In this document: positions 18,307 through 27,296 of the stretch, one piece after another | How positions within the stretch are numbered: the stretch's first letter is position 1 | Layout of the letters: the number at the start of each line of letters is the position of its first letter | Origin: Oscillospiraceae bacterium | GTDB lineage: Bacteria > Bacillota > Clostridia > Oscillospirales > Oscillospiraceae | Reading direction: 5' to 3' | Assembly: GCA_017416445.1 (NCBI GenBank) | Contig: JAFQCJ010000057.1 | Span: 1 to 44,229 of the forward strand | DNA: 44,229 nucleotides | The notes under the pieces: generated by a model | Databases searched by the model: none | What the model was told of the DNA's origin: nothing | Seen by the model: the letters and a program-made list of their open reading frames with translations, nothing else | Position numbers and translations under genes: made by a program

Positions 18307-19293
18307 TTACCGTTGTTTTTTCAGCAGACGAATATCGTCGCCGAAACAGGGCAGTACCTCATACTGACCCTCGATGCGGGAGAGGATAGCGGCAGAGTAC
18401 CGTGCGCCCAGCTCATGCGGGGCGAGGTTGGTGTTGATGACGGTGCTTTTTCCCGAGAGAAGGCGGTCATTGATAATACGGTACAGCGCGCTTTGAACAA
18501 AAGAGGAGTGCATCTCGGTACCAAGGTCGTCCAGAATCAGCAGGTCACAGCGGAGGAAACGCTGTACCGCATCGTCTCCTTCTTCATCGCGACGAAACTG
18601 GGCATCCTCCATATGACGGAAGATAGTGGCAGCAGTGTCATACACCACGCTGAAGCCCCGCTGGGTGACTTCCCTGGCGATGCAGGCCGAGAGGAAGGTC
18701 TTGCCAACTCCGGGGAGACCGGAGAGAAGGAGATTGTCATGATGCTTTCCAAAGCGGCGGGCAAAATTGCTGCAGGTTTCAAATACCTGCTCCATCTGCT
18801 CCCGGGCAGAACAGCCCAGCCGTTCGCTGACATGGGTGGAATACCAATCCAAGGAGAAGGTATCAAAGCTTTGACTACCCAAATCAAGAAGCTGAGACAG
18901 CTCCTTCGTCTGCTCTTCGTTGTAATACTTTTGCAGACAGGAACAGACACGGGTGCCGTGATATCCTGAGTCGTTGCACAGGGAGCAGGCGTGCTGATCA
19001 TCCAGATAGTCCATGGGATAGCCCAGACCCAACAGCAGCTCTGCTCTGCGGCGCTGCAGCTCCATGTTTTCATCCCGAATCACGCGGATAGCGGGCTGCG
19101 GGTCGGAGCCCTGACGCAGAGCATCGGCGATGATCTTTGATATGGTGCTGCGCAGCTGCAGCTCGATTTGCTGCAGCTCCGGCTCGGCGCGGTAAACCGC
19201 CTCACGGCGGCGGGCAAACTCCTCAGCCCGGCGCAACTTGTCCGCTTCAAAGCGGAGTTGTGCGCGGCGCATTACTTTTCCATCATAGGCCAT
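18307..19293 (-). CDS. DnaI/DnaC-like replicative helicase loader ATPase
   Basis: A 328-residue AAA+ helicase-loader protein. An N-terminal helical region (1-95) is followed by a zinc-binding motif with Cys103, Cys106, Cys117 and Cys119, as in B. subtilis DnaI. The ATPase domain has Walker A GLPGVGKT at 192-199, Walker B LLILDDLGTE and a sensor segment VINTNLAPHEL. These proteins load the DnaB/DnaC hexameric helicase at origins and restart sites. It sits 14 bases after a DnaD-like gene, resembling the dnaB-dnaI pair of B. subtilis. GAGGGA lies upstream of the ATG. I use no gene symbol because loader names differ between lineages. Confidence 0.93.
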   Translation of the reverse strand: MAYDGKVMRRAQLRFEADKLRRAEEFARRREAVYRAEPELQQIELQLRSTISKIIADALRQGSDPQPAIRVIRDENMELQRRRAELLLGLGYPMDYLDDQHACSLCNDSGYHGTRVCSCLQKYYNEEQTKELSQLLDLGSQSFDTFSLDWYSTHVSERLGCSAREQMEQVFETCSNFARRFGKHHDNLLLSGLPGVGKTFLSACIAREVTQRGFSVVYDTAATIFRHMEDAQFRRDEEGDDAVQRFLRCDLLILDDLGTEMHSSFVQSALYRIINDRLLSGKSTVINTNLAPHELGARYSAAILSRIEGQYEVLPCFGDDIRLLKKQR

Positions 19294-19307
19294 AGCTGTA
19301 TCCCTCG

Positions 19308-20234
19308 TTACTGTTTCTTATAGCGGCGCATCCAGTCAGCGCCGTCGCGGCGTGCCTGTGCCTCGCTCTCTTTCTGGGGGGCGCTGCGCCTTATGGCGGG
19401 CTGCTCACCCTGTGTCACTTCTTCCACGCTGTGCCAGCCGGATTCGTGCCAGCGGCGCAGAATGCCGTTTAAGTATCGCCAGTTCAGTTCCTTCTTCTGA
19501 AATACGGTCTTATCGTAGGCCAGGGCCACCGTCTCGGGAGGGAAACCCTGCTCCCACCACTGCTTGAGATAGTACATCTCGCTGTCCACCGGTGGGCGGT
19601 CGTGGATCTGCAGGGCGTGCATATATGCGGCGGCTTTCTCCTGCCGCTGGGCCATAGTGCGCAGATATTTGGCGGCACTCTGCTGGTCGCAGATACCCAT
19701 CTGGGCCCAGAGGCAGCCCTCTTTCTCGATCTGGCGCATGGTGGGGCGGCGCCCCTCACCAAAGCGGCGGGTGGTGCGCTGCACACAGTAGCACACCAGC
19801 AGATAGATCACATCTGCAGGAAGGTTGAGATGGTCATAGAGACCTGCCAGCAGCTGTAAATCTGCGGTTTTCAGCTTTTTGCCCAATTTCTCCTCTATCT
19901 GCGGCACCAAAAGGGCAAAGTCCCGATCTGTTTCCAGCATATCCGACAGTTCATCGGCACTATACTGTGGGTGCTCCTCACTGGGACGGGGAGGCAGCGG
20001 CACAGGAGCGGAAAGAAGGCCCAGCTCCTGTAGGGTGTGCTCGGCGGCGGAAAGCTGCAGTGTGGAGAATCCCAGTGTTTTCTGGATCTCCTCGGGGGAA
20101 GCTCCGCGGTTGAGCCGCTGGAGCAGCAGGAAGAGGAGTGCGGCATCCCCACTGCGGGAGGAGATCAGGGCGTCGGCTTGCTGGGCCGAGAGTACAATGC
20201 TCTTTTCTGCGCCGCGCAGAATATAACCTGCCAT
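19308..20234 (-). CDS. DnaD/DnaB-like primosomal protein
   Basis: A 308-residue protein. The N-terminal part (1-70) suggests a winged helix (SGDAALLFLLLQRLNRG, then ASPEEIQKTLGFS). A central DnaD-type domain lies at about 95-165 (YSADELSDMLETDRDF). A C-terminal DnaD-tail repeat contains YLNGILRRWHESGW, close to the family signature YxxxILxxW. Such proteins remodel DNA and help the loader place the helicase. ATG 20234 is chosen because GGAGGAG lies just upstream; an earlier start at 20279 would add 15 residues that look non-coding. The C-terminus is basic and polar. Confidence 0.88.
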   Translation of the reverse strand: MAGYILRGAEKSIVLSAQQADALISSRSGDAALLFLLLQRLNRGASPEEIQKTLGFSTLQLSAAEHTLQELGLLSAPVPLPPRPSEEHPQYSADELSDMLETDRDFALLVPQIEEKLGKKLKTADLQLLAGLYDHLNLPADVIYLLVCYCVQRTTRRFGEGRRPTMRQIEKEGCLWAQMGICDQQSAAKYLRTMAQRQEKAAAYMHALQIHDRPPVDSEMYYLKQWWEQGFPPETVALAYDKTVFQKKELNWRYLNGILRRWHESGWHSVEEVTQGEQPAIRRSAPQKESEAQARRDGADWMRRYKKQ

Positions 20235-20269
20235 CCGATTCTCCTCCTCTGTCTGTGGTCTGTGGCACC

Positions 20270-20299
20270 ATCTTACCACAAAAAACGCGGCGGCGTAAA
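20270..20299 (-). promoter_or_regulatory. Possible promoter of the dnaD-like/dnaI-like unit
   Basis: On the minus strand, TTTACG (complement of 20294-20299) and TAAGAT (complement of 20270-20275) are 18 bases apart. The leader to the ATG would be about 30 bases. The -35 matches consensus at only four positions. Confidence 0.4.
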
Positions 20300-20420
20300 G
20301 AGGGTATAGACTTTTTTACAAATTTCACGGAGACTCTTTTCTCTGTGTGAAAATTGTGCTATACTTTAATCTGTATAGCTATCGATACGCCCAAGGGCTG
20401 AGAGTAAGGAGGAAAAGGAT

Positions 20421-20744
20421 ATGGCAAATCGCGTGACGATGGATATCTGCGGACAGGAGTATACGCTGGTGGCAGAGGAGAGTGCCTCCTACATGGAAAA
20501 GGTGGGCGCAATGGTGGACAAGAAGATGCGCGAACTGATGGACAGCGCCCATGTCAGCCGCAGTGATGCGGCGGTGTTGGCCGCCATTAATCTGGCGGAT
20601 GAACTGCTGAAGAATCAGGAGGCAGGAGATAATCTGCGCCGTCAGGTCAAGGGATATCTGGACGAGGCCACTGCCGCCAAGAACGAGGCCAGCGATCTCA
20701 AGCGCCAGCTGTTTAAGTATCAGCAGCGGGGAGATCGCCGATAA
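20421..20744 (+). CDS. zapA: Cell division protein ZapA
   Basis: ZapA binds and bundles FtsZ filaments at mid-cell. The 107-residue protein starts MANRVTMDICGQEYTLVAEE, the typical ZapA beta-strand head, and continues into a long coiled coil (about 55-107). The ATG follows AAGGAGG. Its TAA overlaps the ATG of the next gene by one base. Upstream, TATACT at 20360-20365 may be the -10; an imperfect inverted repeat (20321-20333 and 20340-20355) lies immediately before it. The gap 20235-20420 holds both divergent promoters and no further gene. Confidence 0.95.
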   Translation: MANRVTMDICGQEYTLVAEESASYMEKVGAMVDKKMRELMDSAHVSRSDAAVLAAINLADELLKNQEAGDNLRRQVKGYLDEATAAKNEASDLKRQLFKYQQRGDRR

Positions 20745-22828
20745 TGGCAGAACTGCTGTGTCCTGCGGGTGGCCGCGATTCGCTGATCGCCGCCGTACAG
20801 TGCGGTGCCGATGCGGTCTATATGGGGTTTGGTGCCTTTAATGCCCGCCGCAATGCCAAGAATTTTACAGATGAAGAATACCACGAGGCGGTGCGCTACT
20901 GTCATGAGCGCGGCGTCAAGGTGTTTCTTACGCTCAATACGCTGCTGACGGATCGGGAGATGGAGGCTGCAGCCGATGCGCTGCGCCGGGCAAGCGAAAT
21001 GGGCGTGGATGCCGTGCTGGTGCAGGATTGGGGTGTGTTGACCCTTGCCCGGGAGGTGGCACCCGACCTGCCTGTTCACGCCAGCACACAGATGAGTATT
21101 CATACACTGGGCGGAGCGCAATATGCCGCCGATCTGGGTATGGAGCGGGTAGTGCTGTCCCGGGAACTGAATAAAGAGGAGATCGCGGAGATCTGCCGCG
21201 GCTGTTCGGCGGAGGTGGAGGCATTTGTCCACGGTGCGCTGTGTATGTGCTATTCCGGTCAATGCACCATGTCTGCCCTGATCGGTCAGCGCAGTGGAAA
21301 CCGCGGCGCCTGTGCCCAGCCCTGTCGGCTGCCCTACGGAGTCAACGGACCCTGCCGCGGCGAACATCCCTTGAGCTTAAAAGACATGAATCTCTCTACT
21401 CACTTGGGCGAGATGGAGGAGATGGGACTGGACTGCCTGAAACTGGAGGGCCGCATGAAGCGCCCCGAATATGTGGCGGTCATCACCCATATCTACCGCA
21501 GATTGCTGGAGGAGCATCGCGGCCCTACGACGGAGGAGCGTGTTGCTCTGGAGCAGGCGTTCTCCCGCAGCGGCTTTACCGAGGGATATTATCTCGGGAA
21601 AAAAGGCCCCAAAATGTTCGGCACCCGCCCCGAGAACACCCCGGAACCGAAAGAGCTGTTTGCGTGGGCGCGGACACTCTATGAAAAAGAGGATCGCCGT
21701 ACGGTGCCTGTTACGATGGAGGTAGCCCTCCGCAGCGGCGAGGCGGCAAGCCTTACCGTCAGCGATGGAGCCAATACTCTCACCGTCACGGGGGATGTGC
21801 CCGAGACGGCGCGCAACCGCGCCCTGACAGAGGAGGAAGTGTCGCAGCGCCTCAGCAAAACAGGCGGTACGGCCTATCGCTGTGAGCAGGTGAATGTCGT
21901 ACTGGATGAGGGGCTCATGATGAGTGCAGGAGCGTTGAACGGACTGCGCCGCGAGGCACTGGAACAGCTCGCCGCCCGCCGTACCGCGCCTCCCCTTCGC
22001 CACGAAAATCCCACCCCTGAACTGCCAGAAGAGACAGCGGGCGAATGGTGTGATGTCCCCGCCCTTACCGTGTCGATCGCCCGTGCTGAGCAGCTTACCG
22101 AAGAACTGGTGAGCCAGTGCCCGGAGATGATCTATGTACCTTTTGAGCTGTTGGGAAAGGTGGATCTGCGTGCCTATACCGACAGAACAAAGTTCTGCGC
22201 AGTGCTGCCACGCATCTTCCGTACCAGAGACGAGGAACATTTCCGCGCTGTACTGAAAAAGACGGAAGGCCTTTCTGCTGTGGCTGTGGGCAATCTGGGC
22301 CATCTGCCCATCGTGGAGGGATTGGGGCTGGAAGTCCGTGGGGACTTCGGTATGAATGTATTTAACTCCCGTGCCCTGGCGTTTATGAAGGACTGCGGCT
22401 TTAACAGCGCGACGGTGTCCTTCGAACTCCGGCACCAGCAGGTGCGGGATCTTGCCAAATATCTTCCCTGTGAGGCTGTTGTCTACGGGCGGCTGCCGCT
22501 GATGATCATGGAAAACTGCCCTATCGGCAACGCGGGGAACTGCCATGGTGACAAGCGGCTGTGCGAGGGAGAGAACACCCTCACTGACCGTACGGGAGCC
22601 AGATTCCCCATGATGGGACAGTACGGCTGCCGCTGCGAAATCGAGAACAGTATGCCTGTGTTTTTGGCAGATAAGGAGGAGTGGAAACGGTGTGGCCTGC
22701 GCTGGGCGCGGCTGCGCTTTACCACCGAATCGCCCCGGGAGTGCGTGGAGATCCTGCGCAGCTACCGCGAGGGCGGCAATTTCAACGGAGAATTTACGAG
22801 AGGATTGTTCTACCGTGGGGTAGAATGA
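20744..22828 (+). CDS. U32 family protein with DUF3656-type insert (RlhA-like)
   Basis: A 694-residue peptidase-U32-family protein. The U32 core (about 1-270) starts MAELLCPAGGRDSL and carries the family signature FVHGALCMCYSGQC...NRGACAQPCR, with Cys167, 169, 174, 190 and 194. A middle region (about 300-400) corresponds in position to DUF3656. A second Cys-rich block is near residues 590-630 (ENCPIGNAGNC, then GCRCEI). E. coli RlhA (YdcP) has this layout and hydroxylates 23S rRNA C2501, and U32 proteins of this group bind a 4Fe-4S cluster; activity here is inferred. Many members are annotated as collagenase-like proteases without proof. It is coupled to zapA. Confidence 0.9.
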   Translation: MAELLCPAGGRDSLIAAVQCGADAVYMGFGAFNARRNAKNFTDEEYHEAVRYCHERGVKVFLTLNTLLTDREMEAAADALRRASEMGVDAVLVQDWGVLTLAREVAPDLPVHASTQMSIHTLGGAQYAADLGMERVVLSRELNKEEIAEICRGCSAEVEAFVHGALCMCYSGQCTMSALIGQRSGNRGACAQPCRLPYGVNGPCRGEHPLSLKDMNLSTHLGEMEEMGLDCLKLEGRMKRPEYVAVITHIYRRLLEEHRGPTTEERVALEQAFSRSGFTEGYYLGKKGPKMFGTRPENTPEPKELFAWARTLYEKEDRRTVPVTMEVALRSGEAASLTVSDGANTLTVTGDVPETARNRALTEEEVSQRLSKTGGTAYRCEQVNVVLDEGLMMSAGALNGLRREALEQLAARRTAPPLRHENPTPELPEETAGEWCDVPALTVSIARAEQLTEELVSQCPEMIYVPFELLGKVDLRAYTDRTKFCAVLPRIFRTRDEEHFRAVLKKTEGLSAVAVGNLGHLPIVEGLGLEVRGDFGMNVFNSRALAFMKDCGFNSATVSFELRHQQVRDLAKYLPCEAVVYGRLPLMIMENCPIGNAGNCHGDKRLCEGENTLTDRTGARFPMMGQYGCRCEIENSMPVFLADKEEWKRCGLRWARLRFTTESPRECVEILRSYREGGNFNGEFTRGLFYRGVE

Positions 22829-22839
22829 GGAAAGAGAGT

Positions 22840-23289
22840 ATGGAGCTGAAAATCAAAGCCCTGTCCCCTAAAATCGGGACGGAGATCCCTGTTCCCTCCT
22901 TTGCCACGGTGGGAAGTGCTGCCATGGACCTGCGAGCCTGCATTGACGAGGATGTGACCATTGCCGCAGGGGCGCGTGCCATTATCCCCACGGGTATTGC
23001 CATTGCGCTGCCCTGCGCGGACTATGTGGCTCTCATCTGTGCCCGCAGCGGTCTTGCCAGCAAGTTTGGCATCACCATGGCCAATGGCGTGGGCGTGATT
23101 GACAGTGACTATCGCGGTGAGCTGAAGGCGGCGCTGTTCAACTCCTCCGACACCGACTACACCATCCATAACGGCGATCGCATTGCCCAGCTGATGGTGC
23201 TGCCTGTGGTGCAACCCACATTGCATCTGGTGGAAGAACTGGACGAGACGGCGCGTGGCGAAGGCGGTTTCGGATCTACGGGAAGGTGA
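22840..23289 (+). CDS. dut: Deoxyuridine 5'-triphosphate nucleotidohydrolase (dUTPase)
   Basis: Dut hydrolyses dUTP to dUMP, keeping uracil out of DNA and feeding thymidylate synthesis. With the start at ATG 22840 the product has 149 residues, the normal trimeric dUTPase size. All five motifs are present: SAAMDLRA, ARSGLASKFGI, GVIDSDYRGEL with the catalytic Asp, GDRIAQLMV, and the C-terminal RGEGGFGSTGR arm. ATG 22825 is in frame but has poorer spacing; GAGG at 22827-22830 fits 22840. It begins directly after the U32 gene and is followed closely by maf. Confidence 0.97.
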   Translation: MELKIKALSPKIGTEIPVPSFATVGSAAMDLRACIDEDVTIAAGARAIIPTGIAIALPCADYVALICARSGLASKFGITMANGVGVIDSDYRGELKAALFNSSDTDYTIHNGDRIAQLMVLPVVQPTLHLVEELDETARGEGGFGSTGR

Positions 23290-23294
23290 GAATC

Positions 23295-23864
23295 ATGGCA
23301 ACGATCATCTTAGGTTCCGGGTCTCCCCGTCGGCGGGAGTTGTTGGAAAAAATAGGAATAACGGAGTTTGTCGTCTCTGTTCCCGAGGTGAAGGAGACCT
23401 ATCCCGATACCCTCTCCCCTGCCGAGATCGTAAAGCATCTCTCCGCCGTCAAGTCCTGTGGAATTGAAAGCGGAGAAGATGACATTGTGATCACCGCTGA
23501 CACCATGGTGTTTTTGGACGACAAGCGGCTGGGCAAGCCCGCCGATGGGGCTGACGCCCTCCGGATGCTGACAGCGCTGCAGGGCCGGCGACACAAGGTA
23601 TGCACCGGTGTGACGGTCCGCCGCGGCGAGACACTACTGACGGAAGCAGAGGAGACGGCCGTTATTTTCCGCGCGGCAACAGAAGAGGAACTCCTGTCCT
23701 ATATCCGCAGCGGAGAACCCATGGACAAAGCCGGAGCTTACGGCATTCAAGGTCTGGGATCCCTGCTGGTAGAGGGAATTGAAGGGGACTTTTTTAATGT
23801 GATGGGTCTGCCGCTGCTGCGGCTGAGCCGTATGCTGGCACAGTTTGGTCTGCAACTGCTGTAG
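23295..23864 (+). CDS. maf: Maf-family nucleoside triphosphate pyrophosphatase
   Basis: Maf proteins hydrolyse non-canonical or modified nucleotides (often dTTP/UTP) and can inhibit septation when overproduced. The 189 residues show the N-terminal LGSGSPRRRELLEKIG loop, the conserved ITADTMVFLDD acidic motif, and YGIQGLGSLLVEGIEGDFFNVMGLPL near the end. ATG 23295, with GGAAGGTGAG upstream, is preferred over GTG 23286, which would overlap dut. In Firmicutes maf commonly precedes radC and mreBCD; here it precedes mreC directly. Confidence 0.96.
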   Translation: MATIILGSGSPRRRELLEKIGITEFVVSVPEVKETYPDTLSPAEIVKHLSAVKSCGIESGEDDIVITADTMVFLDDKRLGKPADGADALRMLTALQGRRHKVCTGVTVRRGETLLTEAEETAVIFRAATEEELLSYIRSGEPMDKAGAYGIQGLGSLLVEGIEGDFFNVMGLPLLRLSRMLAQFGLQLL

Positions 23865-23894
23865 ACCGGTTACCCCTGAGAGAAAGGGTATGTT

Positions 23895-24734
23895 ATGAAA
23901 CGATTTTTTTCGAAGAACGGCCTGCTGCTGCTCTCTGCGGCAGCGACGGTGGTGGTGATCCTGTGCGTGATCTCCGCCATTAGTTCCGGCACGCCTTTTT
24001 TGCGGAATGTGGCAGGTGTTATTGCCTCCCCTTTCCGCGCTGCAGGCAGCGCGGTAGCCGGTTGGGCCGCGGATGTAGATGCCCATTTCGACAGCGTGGA
24101 AACGCTGCAGGAAGAAAATGACGAGCTGCGCCGGTATGTGGCAGAACTGGAAGAGGAGCTGCGTCGTGCCCGGGTGGCAATGGAGGAAAACATTCACCTG
24201 CGGGAGGCGCTGGGACTGACCACCAAGAATCCTGACTATACTTTGACAGAAGCAAAGGTGACGGAGCGCTCCATCAGCAACTGGTTCTCCGTGCTGACCA
24301 TCAACCGCGGCACAGCTGATGGGGTGGACATCGGGCAGTGCGTGACGGATGAGTACGGCAATCTGGTGGGAATCATCACCGATGCAGGCTATAACTGGAG
24401 CCGCATTACCACCTTGCTGGATACCGATAGCTCTGTGGGAGCCACCGTATTCCGTACCGGCGATGTGGCAGTGACACAAGGGCGCCTTGAATTGATGGAA
24501 GAGGGTTGTCTGGCCCTTTGTTACCTCACCGATCCCGACAGCCTTATCAGCGGTGATCAGGTGGTTACCTCCGGTTTGGGGGGCTATCTTCCTGAGGGCC
24601 TTGTGATCGGTACGGTGCGGGAGGTGCGTGTCGATGATGGCGGCGTGAACCGCTATGCCGTTGTGAAGGCGAAGGTGTCGCCGGAGAAGCTGGTGCAGGT
24701 GTTTGTCATCCGGGATTTTGACGGACGGGAATAA
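23895..24734 (+). CDS. mreC: Rod shape-determining protein MreC
   Basis: MreC is a bitopic scaffold of the elongation machinery that activates PBP2-RodA. The 279 residues have an N-terminal membrane helix (about 11-33), a periplasmic-side coiled coil (about 65-100, VETLQEENDELRRYVAELEE) and the double beta-barrel domain, which contains LTINRGTADGVDIGQCVTD and ITTLLDTDSSVGA. Length is typical. It starts 30 bases after maf. mreB is not present upstream in this window, an unusual gap since mreB normally precedes mreC. Confidence 0.96.
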   Translation: MKRFFSKNGLLLLSAAATVVVILCVISAISSGTPFLRNVAGVIASPFRAAGSAVAGWAADVDAHFDSVETLQEENDELRRYVAELEEELRRARVAMEENIHLREALGLTTKNPDYTLTEAKVTERSISNWFSVLTINRGTADGVDIGQCVTDEYGNLVGIITDAGYNWSRITTLLDTDSSVGATVFRTGDVAVTQGRLELMEEGCLALCYLTDPDSLISGDQVVTSGLGGYLPEGLVIGTVREVRVDDGGVNRYAVVKAKVSPEKLVQVFVIRDFDGRE

Positions 24735-24744
24735 GGAGCAGACT

Positions 24745-25248
24745 ATGACACGACGACTCCTGACCATTCGCTGGTCATTTTATGGTTTGGCGACTGTCCT
24801 GATCCTGGTGTTGCAGTCTCAGGTGCTGGGGCGCATTTCTATCTGGGGCGTATGCCCGATCGTCCTCACCTGCCTGGGTGCGGTAGGGGCCACGCGGGAG
24901 CCGCTGCCTCACGCCGTCATCTATGCAATTGTGCTGGGGACGGTGAGCGACACGCTGTTCGCTGCGGCGCTGCCGTGTTTTTATGTGCTGCTCTGTGTTG
25001 CCTCCGCTGCCCTTTCGGGACTTGTGGCGCGGCGTGTGGTCGTGCCGGGCTTTCTCTGCTCGGTACTGTGCTGTGCGGTGGCGCTGCTACTCTCGGGAGG
25101 AGTAAGTGCGGTGGTGATGCTCCATAGCGGTGCGCCTGCAGGTACAGCAACAGGTCTGTTGCTGCGGGAGGTGCTGATCTCCCTCCCCTTTGCCTTGCTG
25201 TTGATCCACCCTGTATTCACCCGAATCCACCGGATAACCACGCCGTAA
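24745..25248 (+). CDS. mreD: Rod shape-determining protein MreD
   Basis: MreD is a small polytopic membrane protein of the elongasome. The 167-residue product is strongly hydrophobic with about five membrane helices, beginning RLLTIRWSFYGLATVLILVLQ, and has the MreD-like loop GATREPLPHAVIYAIVLGTVSDTLF. ATG 24745 with AAGGAG is chosen over an earlier in-frame start at 24703 that would overlap mreC. MreD is poorly conserved, so the call rests on topology, size and its place between mreC and PBP2. Confidence 0.9.
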   Translation: MTRRLLTIRWSFYGLATVLILVLQSQVLGRISIWGVCPIVLTCLGAVGATREPLPHAVIYAIVLGTVSDTLFAAALPCFYVLLCVASAALSGLVARRVVVPGFLCSVLCCAVALLLSGGVSAVVMLHSGAPAGTATGLLLREVLISLPFALLLIHPVFTRIHRITTP

Positions 25249-25286
25249 CACCTGCGGCAAAATAAAGAAGAACGGAGGTGAGAGAT

Positions 25287-27287
25287 TTGGAGAAGAACCC
25301 CAAGCCCTTTCGCCGTATGCATGTATTGGTGATATTTTCTGTTGTGGTACTGCTGCTGTTTCTGGCGGTGCTTTTTGATGCCCAGATTTCAAAGGGCAGT
25401 GAGTTCCGCGCCAAATCCATTGCCTCGAATGCCACATGGCAGACAGTGGATGCCAGCCGTGGTATTCTGACTGACCGCAACGGAAAGGTGCTGGTCAGCA
25501 ACCGCCTCACTTATACCCTGACACTGGATAAGCGGGAGTTTCCCGACAACGCTTCCCTCAACGAGGCCATAGACCGCCTTATAAAACTGGCACAAAAAAC
25601 CGGCACCGTCTGGGAGGACACCCTGCCGCTGAGCCGTGAGTTGTCACCGGTGCTGTACCTGTCCTCTTTTGGGGGAGAGGATTTCCAGAGTTTTTTGGAA
25701 AAAAATGGAATCTCCAGAGGAAAGACGGCGCCGGAGATGCTGCAGACGCTGCGGGAACTGTTTGAGATCGGTGCGTCATATGACGATATAGAGGCGCGGT
25801 TGATTGCCGGCGTACGCTATGAACTGGACGGCCGCAGCAGCTATGTTTTTTCTGAAGATGTGCCGGGAGAGATGATCGCCCAGATCACGGACGGAAAGTT
25901 TGCCGGGGTTACCACGGGTATCTCCACATCCCGTGTTTACAACACAAAATATGCAGCCCACATACTTGGCCGGATTACCCGTATTTATGAAGAGGACTGG
26001 GACGAGTATAAGGACAAGGGTTATTCTATGGATGCGCTGGTGGGTGAAAGCGGCGCAGAGCGTGCCTTTGAGGCGTATCTGCGCGGTATCGACGGAACAC
26101 GGATCATTACCACCGATGAGAACGGAAAGATTACCGGTGAGCTGTACACCGCAGAGCCGCAGCCCGGTGATACAGTGGCGCTGACACTGGACATTGATCT
26201 GCAGGAAGTGACAGAAAGAGCCCTGGCCAATACCGTCGAGGAGATGATCGACGAGGACAGCAACCAGCGCGGTGCAGCGGCGGCGGTGGTGAAGGTGGGC
26301 AGCGGAGAGGTACTGGCATTGGCATCCTATCCAACATTTGATCTGTCCACTTTCTCAGAGGACTATGTGTCGCTTCTGGCTGACGAGCGACTCCCCATGT
26401 TTAACCGTGCCGTGGACGGCACCTATGCCCCCGGCTCTACTTTTAAAATGTGTACTGCTGTGGCGGCGCTGGAGGAGGGTATTATCACGCCTTCTTCCAT
26501 TATCCGCTGCGAGGGCATCTATTCCTATTATAAGGACCCGCAGCCCCGCTGCTGGGTCTGGGCCAACGGGTATACCCATGGCCGCATCAATGTCTCTCAG
26601 GCAATTACAGAGTCGTGCAACTACTTTTTCTATGAAGTGGGCCGTCTGGTGGGGCAGGATGCTATCAACAACTATGCCCTGCAGTTCGGCTTGGGAAAAA
26701 ATACCGGTATTGAGATCGGTGATAGCGCCGGCGCGCTGGCCTCGGCAGAGTATGCTGAGCGAAATGGACTGGAGTGGTCTGACGGCCAGACGCTGACGGC
26801 GGCCATCGGGCAGTCCTACAATCTCTTTACGCCGCTGCAGCTTGCCAATTACACGGCTACGCTGGTGGGCGATGGAGAGTACTATACCCCTCACCTGCTG
26901 AAATCCGTAAAGAGCTACGACAATAAGTCCTTGATCTATGTTTATGATGAAGAGGCCGAGCATGTGGTGGAGATGACGGAAGAGACGAAACAGGTGGTGA
27001 CCCGGGGTATGCACAATCTGACCACGGGCTCCCTGTCCGGTGCTTTCCGGGACTGCGTGGTCTCTGCCGGAGCGAAAACCGGCTCGGCTCAGGTAGGTAC
27101 CGACATAGCAAACGGTGTGTTTGTCTGCTATGCTCCCTATGAAGACCCGGAGATTGCCGTGGCTATTGTCATTGAAAAAGGTGGCGCCGGCGCCGCTCTT
27201 GCCTCCACTGCGGTGGAGATCATCAACGCCTACTTTACCGCTTCCGGAGACGGAGGCGTTACTCCTGAAAACACATTGCTGAAATAA
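25287..27287 (+). CDS. Penicillin-binding protein 2 (class B transpeptidase)
   Basis: A cell-wall elongation transpeptidase (mrdA/pbpA type) partnering RodA. The 666-residue protein has a membrane helix at about 13-32, a dimerisation domain containing DASRGILTDRNGKVLVSN, and a transpeptidase domain with the three active-site motifs: Ser384-T-F-Lys387, Ser443-Cys-Asn445 and Lys597-Thr-Gly599. The start is most likely TTG at 25287, since GGAGG at 25274-25278 then has eight-base spacing. GTG 25278 would sit inside the ribosome-binding site. It follows mreD by 38 bases and completes mreC-mreD-PBP2. Confidence 0.95.
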   Translation: MEKNPKPFRRMHVLVIFSVVVLLLFLAVLFDAQISKGSEFRAKSIASNATWQTVDASRGILTDRNGKVLVSNRLTYTLTLDKREFPDNASLNEAIDRLIKLAQKTGTVWEDTLPLSRELSPVLYLSSFGGEDFQSFLEKNGISRGKTAPEMLQTLRELFEIGASYDDIEARLIAGVRYELDGRSSYVFSEDVPGEMIAQITDGKFAGVTTGISTSRVYNTKYAAHILGRITRIYEEDWDEYKDKGYSMDALVGESGAERAFEAYLRGIDGTRIITTDENGKITGELYTAEPQPGDTVALTLDIDLQEVTERALANTVEEMIDEDSNQRGAAAAVVKVGSGEVLALASYPTFDLSTFSEDYVSLLADERLPMFNRAVDGTYAPGSTFKMCTAVAALEEGIITPSSIIRCEGIYSYYKDPQPRCWVWANGYTHGRINVSQAITESCNYFFYEVGRLVGQDAINNYALQFGLGKNTGIEIGDSAGALASAEYAERNGLEWSDGQTLTAAIGQSYNLFTPLQLANYTATLVGDGEYYTPHLLKSVKSYDNKSLIYVYDEEAEHVVEMTEETKQVVTRGMHNLTTGSLSGAFRDCVVSAGAKTGSAQVGTDIANGVFVCYAPYEDPEIAVAIVIEKGGAGAALASTAVEIINAYFTASGDGGVTPENTLLK

Positions 27288-27296
27288 GAGGTTTGT

